From a bacterium (lineage in GTDB: Bacteria > Patescibacteriota > Minisyncoccia > Moranbacterales > DUUL01): 18,036 nucleotides of DNA. Shown piece by piece: positions 7,111 through 12,499 of this stretch. The translations under genes and the position numbers were made by a program. The first letter of the stretch is position 1. The number at the start of each line of letters is the position of its first letter. The DNA lies in the NCBI GenBank assembly GCA_030626045.1, contig DAOUPS010000009.1:1-18036 (forward strand), given 5' to 3'. The notes below the pieces were generated by a model, which was not told where the DNA came from, made no database searches, and saw only the letters and a list, made by a program, of their open reading frames with translations.

Positions 7111-7323
7111 ACATGGCAGAGATTTGAATGGATATAAATACAGAGAGTAGAAAAGCTTAATAAATAGGTAAAAACATTGCAGCCGCTTGCAACTGAAAAC
7201 ATTAGCCAAGTGATTTATTCAATGGAGACTAATTCTTTTTTGCACACACATTTGTTTTTGAATGTGCTTTTGTGTTCAAAATAAACACTGTTTGAACTTG
7301 TAGCGGTTTGTTTGGGACAAACC
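7111..7323 (+). promoter_or_regulatory. Hairpin-rich 5' leader of the RNase Y gene
   Basis: Four stem-loops can be drawn. TTGCA/TGCAA at 7177-7192 has a 6-base loop. CACATTT/GAATGTG at 7247-7266 is followed by C and TTTT, so it resembles a weak intrinsic terminator for fba or an attenuator. GTTCAAA/TTTGAAC lies at 7274-7297. GGTTTGT/ACAAACC at 7305-7323 has a 5-base loop and ends exactly one base before the start codon. No SD precedes the ATG, so the last hairpin may control ribosome access. RNase Y mRNA could in principle be subject to feedback by its own product. The pairings are seen; regulation is inferred. Confidence 0.4.
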
Positions 7324-8844
7324 ATGAATATTATCATTATAGTTGCCGGAACATCGGTAGCTGGGATTGTGATTGGGTATTTTACCCGAATAATTTTGGC
7401 GCGCAATCAAATCGATTCTGCTGAAGCAAAAGTGTCTCGAATGCTCGAGGATGCCAAAATTAGATCAAAAGAGCAACTCCTGAATTCCAAAGATAAAGCA
7501 GTCAGGATTCTGGAAGAAGTAAAGAAAGAAGAAAAGAAGCGGCGAGATGAAGTCAGAAATCTTGAGCGCAGGCTTGAAACTAAAGAGCAGAAGATAGACA
7601 GAGTTTTTGCTCATTCGGAAAAGGAAAAAAGGGCACTTAAAGGCAAAGCTCAAGATATTAAAAAGATTCGGGAAGAGGTATTGAATGTAAAACAGCAACA
7701 AGTTGAAAGATTGGAAAAGATTGCCTGTATGAATAAAGACGAAGCGAGAAAAGTACTCTTGAAGATAACTGAGAAAGAGAACAAAGATGAGCTGATCAAA
7801 AAAATAACCGAACTCGAAAAAGAAAAAAAAGAAGAACTTGAATGTAAAGCAAAGGATATGATGGCGGTGGCCATGCAGCGATATGCCGGTTCGCATGCTG
7901 CGGATACAACGACAACAACGATCACGATCCCATCTGATGAACTGAAAGGACGAATTATTGGACGCGAGGGTCGAAACATCAAGACTCTTGAACGGCTTAC
8001 AGGAGCAGAGATTATTGTTGATGATACGCCTGAAGCAATTGTAATTTCCGGTTTTGATGCTATGCGCCGTGAAACAGCAAAAATTGCTTTGGAAAGATTA
8101 ATTGAGGATGGGAGGATTCATCCGGCTCGTATTGAAGAAGCGGTCCAGAAAGCCAAAGAAGAGCTTAATCAAAAAATAAAAGAGGCGGGAGAAGCGGCAG
8201 TATATGATGTTGGAATTCCCGGTCTTGATCCGCATTTGATCCAGCTTTTGGGAAGGATGAAATATCGCACAAGCTATGGCCAAAATGTATTGCTTCATTC
8301 GCTTGAGGTGGCGCATCTTTCCGGAATGCTTGCCTCAGAACTTGGTCTTGATGTTCTAGTAGCAAAGAAAGCCGGATTGCTCCATGATATTGGCAAATCC
8401 GTTGATCACGAAATAAAAGGAACTCATGTGGAAATCGGGATGAGCATTCTTAAAAAGTTTAATCAGCCGCCCGAAGTGATAAACGCGATGAAGTCTCATC
8501 ATGAGGATTATCCATTCGAGAGTAATTACGGGCTTATTATTGCCGCAGCGGACGCACTAAGCGCATCTCGTCCCGGAGCACGCAAGGATACCTTGGAAAA
8601 TTATTTAAAGCGGCTTACAGAACTTGAAGAAGTAGCCATGTCTTTTGGGGAAGTGGATAAATGTTACGCAATCCAAGCTGGGCGTGAAGTGCGCGTGTTT
8701 GTAAATCCGGAAAAAGTTGATGATCTTGAAGCAATAAAGCTTGCGAAAAAAATCGCATTGAAAATAGAAGATAAATTGAATTATCCCGGGGAAATAAAAG
8801 TTAACGTTTTACGGGAGACGCGTTCAATCGAATACGCCCGATGA
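7324..8844 (+). CDS. rny: Ribonuclease Y (membrane-anchored endoribonuclease)
   Basis: A 506-residue protein with the standard RNase Y plan: an N-terminal membrane helix (about 2-22), a long charged coiled coil (about 28-185), a KH RNA-binding domain with GRIIGREGRNIK at 209-220, and an HD phosphohydrolase domain with the His354-Asp355 pair in LLHDIGK plus upstream LLHSLEVAH and later SHHEDYP. It starts mRNA decay from the inner face of the membrane. The frame can be opened 4 codons earlier at a TTG (7312), but that start is inside the terminal hairpin, and the ATG at 7324 directly precedes the hydrophobic anchor, so 7324 was chosen. It has its own promoter (7082-7110). RNase Y is usual in Firmicutes and CPR bacteria and absent from most Proteobacteria, which helps place the host. 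Confidence 0.95.
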   Translation: MNIIIIVAGTSVAGIVIGYFTRIILARNQIDSAEAKVSRMLEDAKIRSKEQLLNSKDKAVRILEEVKKEEKKRRDEVRNLERRLETKEQKIDRVFAHSEKEKRALKGKAQDIKKIREEVLNVKQQQVERLEKIACMNKDEARKVLLKITEKENKDELIKKITELEKEKKEELECKAKDMMAVAMQRYAGSHAADTTTTTITIPSDELKGRIIGREGRNIKTLERLTGAEIIVDDTPEAIVISGFDAMRRETAKIALERLIEDGRIHPARIEEAVQKAKEELNQKIKEAGEAAVYDVGIPGLDPHLIQLLGRMKYRTSYGQNVLLHSLEVAHLSGMLASELGLDVLVAKKAGLLHDIGKSVDHEIKGTHVEIGMSILKKFNQPPEVINAMKSHHEDYPFESNYGLIIAAADALSASRPGARKDTLENYLKRLTELEEVAMSFGEVDKCYAIQAGREVRVFVNPEKVDDLEAIKLAKKIALKIEDKLNYPGEIKVNVLRETRSIEYAR

Positions 8845-8867
8845 GTATTAACAAAAATGTTTTGCTA

Positions 8868-8897
8868 TTGCGCGTTTTAGGCAATGTGGTGTACAAT
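8868..8897 (+). promoter_or_regulatory. Possible promoter of the HU gene
   Basis: A TACAAT -10 box (8892-8897) stands 18 bases after a poor TTGCGC -35 (8868-8873). A short inverted repeat ATTGC/GCAAT (8867-8871 and 8881-8885) overlaps it. The -10 is good and the -35 is weak, so confidence is low. It would give a leader of about 75 bases before the HU start. Confidence 0.35.
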
Positions 8898-8980
8898 CAA
8901 ACAAAGTGTAAGGTTTCGTTGTTTGAGAACAGCTCCTGTAGACAAAAATAATACATAAGTACTAGATTGGAGGTGACATC

Positions 8981-9256
8981 ATGAATAAAAGTGCAGTAGT
9001 CGACGCAGTTGCATCAAAAACAGATCATAGTAAAAAAGATGTCGAAATGGTAATTGAGGCGGTATTGGATGTGATCACTGATGCGCTTCAAGAGGGGGAA
9101 CAAGTGGCGTTCACAGGATTTGGAACTTTTTCAGTTTCAAAAAGGTCAGCGCGGGAAGGCATCAATCCAGCGACTAGGGAAAAGATTCAAATTCCTGCTA
9201 TAAATGTGCCAAAATTTAAAGCCGGTAAAAGTCTCAAAGATGCCGTAAGAAAATAA
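8981..9256 (+). CDS. hup: HU-family DNA-binding protein
   Basis: A 91-residue nucleoid protein that bends DNA as a dimer. It matches HU along its full length: an N-terminal helical dimerisation part (1-40), GFGTF (46-50), the arm with R58, the intercalating Pro63 in INPATRE, and the C-terminal VPKFKAGKSLKDAVRK. It has one of the strongest SDs in the window, GGAGGTGA (8970-8977), a few bases before the ATG, as expected for an abundant protein. A terminator at 9282-9308 follows, so it is probably monocistronic or the last gene of the rny transcript. Confidence 0.95.
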   Translation: MNKSAVVDAVASKTDHSKKDVEMVIEAVLDVITDALQEGEQVAFTGFGTFSVSKRSAREGINPATREKIQIPAINVPKFKAGKSLKDAVRK

Positions 9257-9281
9257 CCGGGTCTTTGTTGTTTTTTAAAGT

Positions 9282-9315
9282 TAAAGCCGCCGTTTGTTGG
9301 CGGCTTTACTGTTGT
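9282..9315 (+). terminator. Intrinsic terminator after the HU gene
   Basis: A perfect 10-bp stem, TAAAGCCGCC (9282-9291) with GGCGGCTTTA (9299-9308), closes a 7-base loop, followed by a T-rich but broken tract. A run of T at 9271-9276 precedes the stem, so it could also work on the opposite strand, though no minus-strand gene is present. Confidence 0.75.
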
Positions 9316-9360
9316 TCGGTTAAACTGATGATATCCGGCAAAGGAGTATCCAGTATATAA

Positions 9361-9411
9361 GTATTGAGGGGAGGAATAAAATACCCAATACCTAATACCC
9401 AATATCCATTC
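9361..9411. repeat. Low-complexity, short tandem repeat stretch
   Basis: Between the HU terminator and the yjbQ promoter the DNA reads as imperfect 7-8-base units (ATACCCA, ATACCT, AATACCCA, ATATCC) from 9381. GTATTGAGG at 9361-9369 can fold back on CCCAATAC at 9384-9391 with one bulge. No coding potential is visible, and the AT-rich remainder to 9480 shows nothing else. Confidence 0.4.
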
Positions 9412-9482
9412 AACATCCAATAAATTAATGATCAATACAGAGAAATTTTAAATTGTAAATTTCAAATTATCTATCACGTTGT

Positions 9483-9511
9483 TTTACATTATTGACTTTT
9501 TCATCTATAAT
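9483..9511 (+). promoter_or_regulatory. Sigma70-type promoter of the YjbQ-family gene
   Basis: TTTACA (9483-9488), a 17-base spacer and a perfect TATAAT (9506-9511). Transcription would begin near 9518, giving a leader of about 20 bases. A nearer TTGACT at 9492-9497 is only 8 bases from the -10 and cannot be its partner. Confidence 0.65.
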
Positions 9512-9538
9512 ACGTAGTAAAGAATTCAAAACAAAAAA

Positions 9539-9979
9539 ATGAAAACAGTAATAAAAACAATTAAAGTTAGTACTGAGAAGCAATTGGAGTTTATTGATGT
9601 TACCAGTAAAGTTGAGGAGGCGTTAGATCTTTCAGGGCTGAAAGAAGGGTTTATCGTTGTTTATTCTCCGCACACAACATCATCAATCATAATCAATCAA
9701 AATGAGCCAATGCTGCTGCAGGATATGACAAGGATATTATATAAAATTGTTCCGATAGATGAACGATATGGGCATGATATGTTTGAGCTCACTAAGCATG
9801 TGAAATCTGATGGGCGCAGTAATGGACACAGCCACTGTAAAAGTATTATTCTCGGGTGTAGTGAAACAATTCCATTTCAAAAAGGAGAAATGGCTCTTGG
9901 AAGCCGCCAAAGCATTTTTTTTGTTGAGTTAGACGGCAGTAGAGAACGCGATTTTTTGGTACAGATCGTGGGGGAGTAG
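9539..9979 (+). CDS. YjbQ family (UPF0047) protein
   Basis: A 146-residue protein of the widespread YjbQ/UPF0047 family, small homo-oligomeric proteins with a conserved His-rich pocket; thiamine-phosphate synthase-like activity has been reported for E. coli YjbQ, but the role is not settled. Conserved pieces: SPHTTSSIIINQNE (43-56, His45), HGxxH-like NGHSHCKS (95-102, His97 and His99), GCSETIPFQKGEMALG (106-121) and FFVELDGSRERDFLVQIVGE at the C terminus. The usual GTWQ is GSRQ here. It has its own promoter and a strong terminator, so it stands alone. No SD is evident. The function is unlikely to be tied to the lipoprotein island after it. Confidence 0.85.
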   Translation: MKTVIKTIKVSTEKQLEFIDVTSKVEEALDLSGLKEGFIVVYSPHTTSSIIINQNEPMLLQDMTRILYKIVPIDERYGHDMFELTKHVKSDGRSNGHSHCKSIILGCSETIPFQKGEMALGSRQSIFFVELDGSRERDFLVQIVGE

Positions 9980-10001
9980 TCATCGCTGGAAACAACATCT
10001 T

Positions 10002-10028
10002 ATCGCATTCGAAAGAATGCGATTTTTT
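10002..10028 (+). terminator. Intrinsic terminator after the YjbQ-family gene
   Basis: A perfect 9-bp stem ATCGCATTC (10002-10010) with GAATGCGAT (10015-10023), closed by a GAAA tetraloop and followed by five T bases. It marks a clean boundary before the strong ompA-like promoter 24 bases later. Confidence 0.9.
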
Positions 10029-10051
10029 GATCAAAAAGCGTAGTCCGTGTC

Positions 10052-10080
10052 TTGACAAATCATTTGCCGTATTGTATAAT
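10052..10080 (+). promoter_or_regulatory. Perfect-consensus sigma70 promoter of the OmpA-like lipoprotein gene
   Basis: TTGACA (10052-10057), a 17-base spacer and TATAAT (10075-10080): a full consensus match, the strongest promoter in the window. The leader carries a 5-bp hairpin GAGCC/GGCTC (10128-10140) and the SD AGGAGG (10154-10159). It implies high, unregulated expression. Confidence 0.8.
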
Positions 10081-10166
10081 AACGCGAAAGTAAGAAGTAC
10101 ATTAAATTAGGAATCGATCAACTTAATGAGCCTAGGGCTCAAAAAAATTACACAGGAGGACTTAGC

Positions 10167-10841
10167 ATGAATGCTAGACAAGGAATGAAGTATTTGGTTG
10201 TTGTGGTCATTTTTTTGTTTATGGCCGCGGGTTGTGCGACCACTGGGCATGATCAGTGGTCAAAGCAGAAAAAGGGCGCGGTTTGGGGAACGGCAGGAGG
10301 CGCCGCCGCCGGTGCTATTCTTGGTCAAGTGATTGGCGGAGATACAGAGAGCACACTGTGGAGTGCCGTTGCCGGTGCTGCTGTTGGAGGGATTGCCGGT
10401 CATCAGATCGGTGGGTACATGGATCGACAAGAACAAGCGCTGAACAATGCGTTTGCCGCGTCTGAAGCGGCCAGTATCAGGAGAAACCAAGACGTGTTGA
10501 TTGCCTGCTTCAAGAGTGATTACATGTTTGATTATGACTCAGCTCAGTTAAAACCCGGAGCCTACACAGAAATTTCACGTGTTACGCAAGTTCTAAATCA
10601 GTTTGGCCAGACAAGGCTTATAATCGCCGGTCATACTGACAAGACAGGATCCGAGGTGTATAACATGGACCTGTCTGAACGTCGTGCCCGGAGTGTCGCA
10701 GTTGCTCTCATGAATAAGGGCATACCGGCTCAAAGGATGCAGGCGATTGGTTATGGTGAGGGAAAGCCGATATCTTCATCAGCCGCCGTAAACAGGCGGG
10801 TTGAGATAATCATCATTCCTATTGAACAGCAACAGGGTTAG
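10167..10841 (+). CDS. OmpA-like peptidoglycan-binding lipoprotein with glycine zipper
   Basis: A 224-residue envelope lipoprotein resembling Gram-negative YiaD-type proteins. The signal peptide runs to the lipobox MAAGC, with Cys23 the lipidation site. Residues 37-83 are two Gly/Ala-rich glycine-zipper segments (GTAGGAAAGAILGQVIGG and AVAGAAVGGIAGHQIGG), which usually pack in or on a membrane. The OmpA C-terminal domain covers about 112-218, with FDYDSAQLKPG, GHTDKTGSEVYN, LSERRARSVAVAL, GYGEGKPI and NRRVEI. Asp158 and Arg173 sit where the family holds diaminopimelate of peptidoglycan. The start at 10167 has the SD AGGAGG 7 bases upstream. It has its own promoter and terminator. It is unexpected in a CPR-like host, and its gene is GC-richer than the window average, so transfer from a Gram-negative-type donor is plausible. 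Confidence 0.9.
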   Translation: MNARQGMKYLVVVVIFLFMAAGCATTGHDQWSKQKKGAVWGTAGGAAAGAILGQVIGGDTESTLWSAVAGAAVGGIAGHQIGGYMDRQEQALNNAFAASEAASIRRNQDVLIACFKSDYMFDYDSAQLKPGAYTEISRVTQVLNQFGQTRLIIAGHTDKTGSEVYNMDLSERRARSVAVALMNKGIPAQRMQAIGYGEGKPISSSAAVNRRVEIIIIPIEQQQG

Positions 10842-10860
10842 TTGTTTAGTGTAACAAGAG

Positions 10861-10895
10861 GTGCCTGACGGAGAATTCTCTAGTCAGGCACTTTT
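10861..10895 (+). terminator. Intrinsic terminator after the OmpA-like gene
   Basis: A 9-bp stem GTGCCTGAC (10861-10869) with GTCAGGCAC (10883-10891); its 13-base loop contains the inner palindrome GAGAATTCTC. TTTT follows at 10892-10895. It separates the OmpA-like gene from the lipoprotein operon. Confidence 0.85.
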
Positions 10896-10965
10896 ATATT
10901 AAAAAGTGCTTTGCAATAACGCTTTTTAGAAAATTTCTTACAAGAAGAAGGGCGAGAAAAAAACC

Positions 10966-10994
10966 TTGACAAAAGATTAAAAGTGGTGTAGAAT
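10966..10994 (+). promoter_or_regulatory. Sigma70-type promoter of the small exported-protein operon
   Basis: TTGACA (10966-10971), a 17-base spacer and TAGAAT (10989-10994), one base from consensus. The leader is about 80 bases to the first gene. It probably drives the three genes up to the terminator at 12341-12381. Confidence 0.75.
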
Positions 10995-11081
10995 GTAGTC
11001 GAAAGTAGAGAAGCAAGTTTTTTAAAAACCTAAACCTGAAAATAAGGAACGAAATAGGAAAATATGCGGGGAGGCATGGAT

Positions 11082-11270
11082 ATGAAAGGAAGATCAGTTT
11101 TTTTGATTGTTACCGTTCTTTTAGTGGCTTTTTTCTCGTTGAGCGTTTTGAGCGGCTGTGCCACTCGAGCGAATACGTATGAGAGAACAATATCAAAAGA
11201 AACAAACAAATTTCTCAGAGATATGCTTAGGCAAGGAGGGAAGGAAATAAGAAAAGGAATTTATGATTAA
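11082..11270 (+). CDS. Tiny lipoprotein with C-terminal YERT-ETNK motif
   Basis: The frame opens at 11064, but the SD GGGGAGG (11068-11074) sits 7 bases before the ATG at 11082, so a 62-residue product is preferred. It has a basic N terminus (MKGR), a hydrophobic stretch and the lipobox VLSGC with Cys26. The mature lipoprotein would be only 37 residues, nearly all of it the motif YERTISKETNKFLRDMLRQ plus a basic amphipathic tail (31-62). The same 32-residue motif ends the next protein. I recognise no family. A conserved stem-loop follows the stop (11276-11304). It is the first gene of a three-gene operon of exported proteins. Confidence 0.75.
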   Translation: MKGRSVFLIVTVLLVAFFSLSVLSGCATRANTYERTISKETNKFLRDMLRQGGKEIRKGIYD

Positions 11271-11275
11271 TCATA

Positions 11276-11304
11276 GCTTCTGTCTTGAAAATCGAGATGG
11301 GGAC
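11276..11304 (+). repeat. Intercistronic stem-loop, copy 1
   Basis: A 13-position stem (11276-11288 with 11292-11304) around an AAA triloop; 12 of 13 positions pair if G-U pairs count. Bases 11280-11304 match 11819-11843 at 24 of 25 positions. The single difference (G11294 against A11833) keeps pairing with the opposite T. No T-tract follows, so it is not a terminator; an mRNA processing or stabilising element is more likely. Confidence 0.7.
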
Positions 11305-11339
11305 TAAATTTGCACAAAACGCAAAAAGGGAGAATAGTC

Positions 11340-11801
11340 ATGAAAAAGAGTTTGATAGCAATTATATTGGCAATAGGGTTTGTTTTCACTGTTTCTCAGG
11401 CGGATGCCAGGAGACAGAAAGGCATCTCAGTTGAAGATGCGAGGGCGTTGCAGAATATAGGAATTGATCTGCGACATGCCTCCGCAGCAGAGATCAACCA
11501 AAAAGCCGCGGCGATTGAGCGGCTGGTAAGTTCCATTAAGGGTCTCTCAGAGGCTAGGATCTTGGAGGCGAAGGCCCGCCAGGAAGAAGCCAAGGCTACT
11601 CAAGCCGAGTTAAAGCTACAGAAACAGCTACAAAAAGCCGGTTATGCCCAGCAGAAACGTGCCGCTAAGCAACAGAAGATAAACGCGAAAAATGATCCAC
11701 TTAATCCATACGAGCGGACGCTTTCAAGGGAGACCAACAAGACTTGGCGCGACTTTCTTAACCAAAGTCGCCGAGAGCTGATAAAAGAAATCTTCAAGTA
11801 A
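11340..11801 (+). CDS. Secreted coiled-coil protein with C-terminal YERT-ETNK motif
   Basis: The frame extends to a TTG at 11310, but the SD GGGAGA (11328-11333) and a typical signal peptide favour the ATG at 11340, giving 153 residues. The signal peptide (MKKSLIAIILAIGF...) ends at ADA, residues 21-23, a signal peptidase I site; there is no lipobox Cys. The mature protein is Ala/Lys/Gln/Glu-rich, and residues about 55-117 form a helical, coiled-coil-like region. The last 32 residues (122-153) align without gaps to the end of the preceding lipoprotein, 17 of 32 identical (YERTLSRETNKTWRDFLNQ). No family recognised; a periplasmic or cell-wall filament or scaffold is a guess. The same stem-loop as after the first gene follows (11815-11843). 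Confidence 0.75.
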   Translation: MKKSLIAIILAIGFVFTVSQADARRQKGISVEDARALQNIGIDLRHASAAEINQKAAAIERLVSSIKGLSEARILEAKARQEEAKATQAELKLQKQLQKAGYAQQKRAAKQQKINAKNDPLNPYERTLSRETNKTWRDFLNQSRRELIKEIFK

Positions 11802-11814
11802 TAGTTCTTGCAGT

Positions 11815-11843
11815 GTCCCTGTCTTGAAAATCAAGATGGGGAC
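11815..11843 (+). repeat. Intercistronic stem-loop, copy 2
   Basis: All 13 stem positions pair (11815-11827 with 11831-11843, two as G-U) around an AAA triloop, a stronger fold than copy 1. Sequence identity to copy 1 (24 of 25 at the core) exceeds the roughly two-thirds DNA identity of the motif codons before each copy. No T-tract follows. Confidence 0.75.
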
Positions 11844-11878
11844 CCAACTTACATGAGATGGATAAAAAGGAGGAGATC

Positions 11879-12304
11879 ATGGAAAAATGGAAGATCTGTA
11901 TTTTGGTAATAGTAGTGTTGAGCTTTCTCTCCGCTTGCGCCGCACCGCAGGCAAAATATCGCACCAAAGAATTTCTGCCATTCGCGAAGGTCACACCTTT
12001 ACGAGTGGATCCGAACATTATCAAAAGCATGGACCGTGAACAGTACGAAGAGTACATGCGACGGTTAAAAGAATACAATGCCTGGGCGCGCGATGCCGCT
12101 TATGTTAACGCGTATACCGCCTATGGTGAAAAGCAGTGGGTGAATAATGAGGAAGGAGGACCTCCCATTCCCCCACAAAATAATTATAGTACCCAAAATT
12201 TCAGCAGTTCGTCAGTCAGTGTGTTTGGCGAGAGAAGTGAAGAATACCGTCGAGCTTCTGATGAATTGTGGAAAGAACTGGAGTTAGAGCTAGTAGGAAA
12301 TTAG
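11879..12304 (+). CDS. Small lipoprotein of unknown function
   Basis: The frame opens at 11858, but AGGAGG (11868-11873) lies 5 bases before the ATG at 11879, so a 141-residue product is preferred. It has a hydrophobic signal and the lipobox FLSAC with Cys20. The mature part is rich in Tyr, Glu and Arg (KYRTKEFLPFAKV, EQYEEYMRRLKEYNAWARDAAYVNAY), then a Ser/Asn/Pro-rich linker (about 97-118), then a charged C terminus (EEYRRASDELWKELELEL) that faintly recalls the YERT-type tail of the two preceding proteins, though not enough to call homology. No family recognised. It is the last gene of the operon; a terminator lies 36 bases after the stop. Confidence 0.75.
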   Translation: MEKWKICILVIVVLSFLSACAAPQAKYRTKEFLPFAKVTPLRVDPNIIKSMDREQYEEYMRRLKEYNAWARDAAYVNAYTAYGEKQWVNNEEGGPPIPPQNNYSTQNFSSSSVSVFGERSEEYRRASDELWKELELELVGN

Positions 12305-12340
12305 TGTAAGTTCTATATCCGACAGCAAATTAAACAGAAG

Positions 12341-12381
12341 AAAACGGGCAATCCTATTGAGGGGAACCCGTTTTTTATTTT
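12341..12381 (+). terminator. Intrinsic terminator of the exported-protein operon
   Basis: A perfect 8-bp stem AAAACGGG (12341-12348) with CCCGTTTT (12367-12374), an 18-base loop, and a T-rich tail to 12381. It closes the island before the secA leader. Confidence 0.85.
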
Positions 12382-12391
12382 GCCAAAAATG

Positions 12392-12400
12392 TGATATTAT
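12392..12400 (+). promoter_or_regulatory. Possible extended -10 promoter of secA
   Basis: TG (12392-12393), one base, then TATTAT (12395-12400), an extended -10 pattern with only a T-run at the -35 position. The -35 region is the tail of the upstream terminator. It would give a secA leader of about 95 bases. Weak evidence. Confidence 0.35.
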
Positions 12401-12428
12401 GCATACACATATCAATTTTTTAAAATAG

Positions 12429-12477
12429 GCGCTTACCGGCGTACGGTGTGTGCTTGGAACGGTTTTTGAATGCACGC
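12429..12477 (+). promoter_or_regulatory. Alternative stem-loops in the secA leader
   Basis: GCGCTTACCG (12429-12438) pairs with CGGTGTGTGC (12444-12453) around a 5-base loop, 9 of 10 positions counting G-U pairs. The right arm can instead pair through GTGTGC (12448-12453) with GCACGC (12472-12477), so the two folds exclude each other. This would allow switch-like control of secA, but no peptide or ligand-binding core is recognised. Confidence 0.35.
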
Positions 12478-12499
12478 TTCAACAATTCCTTAAAACAAA

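Noticed and set aside
7111..7311. A tRNA or known riboswitch in the RNase Y leader
   Set aside because: No cloverleaf, CCA end or recognised aptamer core could be found; only unnamed hairpins.
7465..7982. Phe/Ser-rich minus-strand frames opposite the RNase Y coiled coil
   Set aside because: Their composition is the mirror of Lys/Glu codons in the coiled coil, and no promoter or SD supports them.
9381..9411. Short CRISPR-like repeats
   Set aside because: The units are only 7-8 bases with no spacers between them, so this is low-complexity DNA, and no cas gene is near.
9492..9497. TTGACT as the -35 box for the YjbQ-family gene
   Set aside because: It is only 8 bases from the TATAAT; TTTACA at 9483-9488 has the correct 17-base spacing.
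10128..10140. GAGCC/GGCTC hairpin in the OmpA leader as a terminator
   Set aside because: It is followed by A bases, not T bases, and lies between a perfect promoter and a strong SD, so termination there is unlikely.
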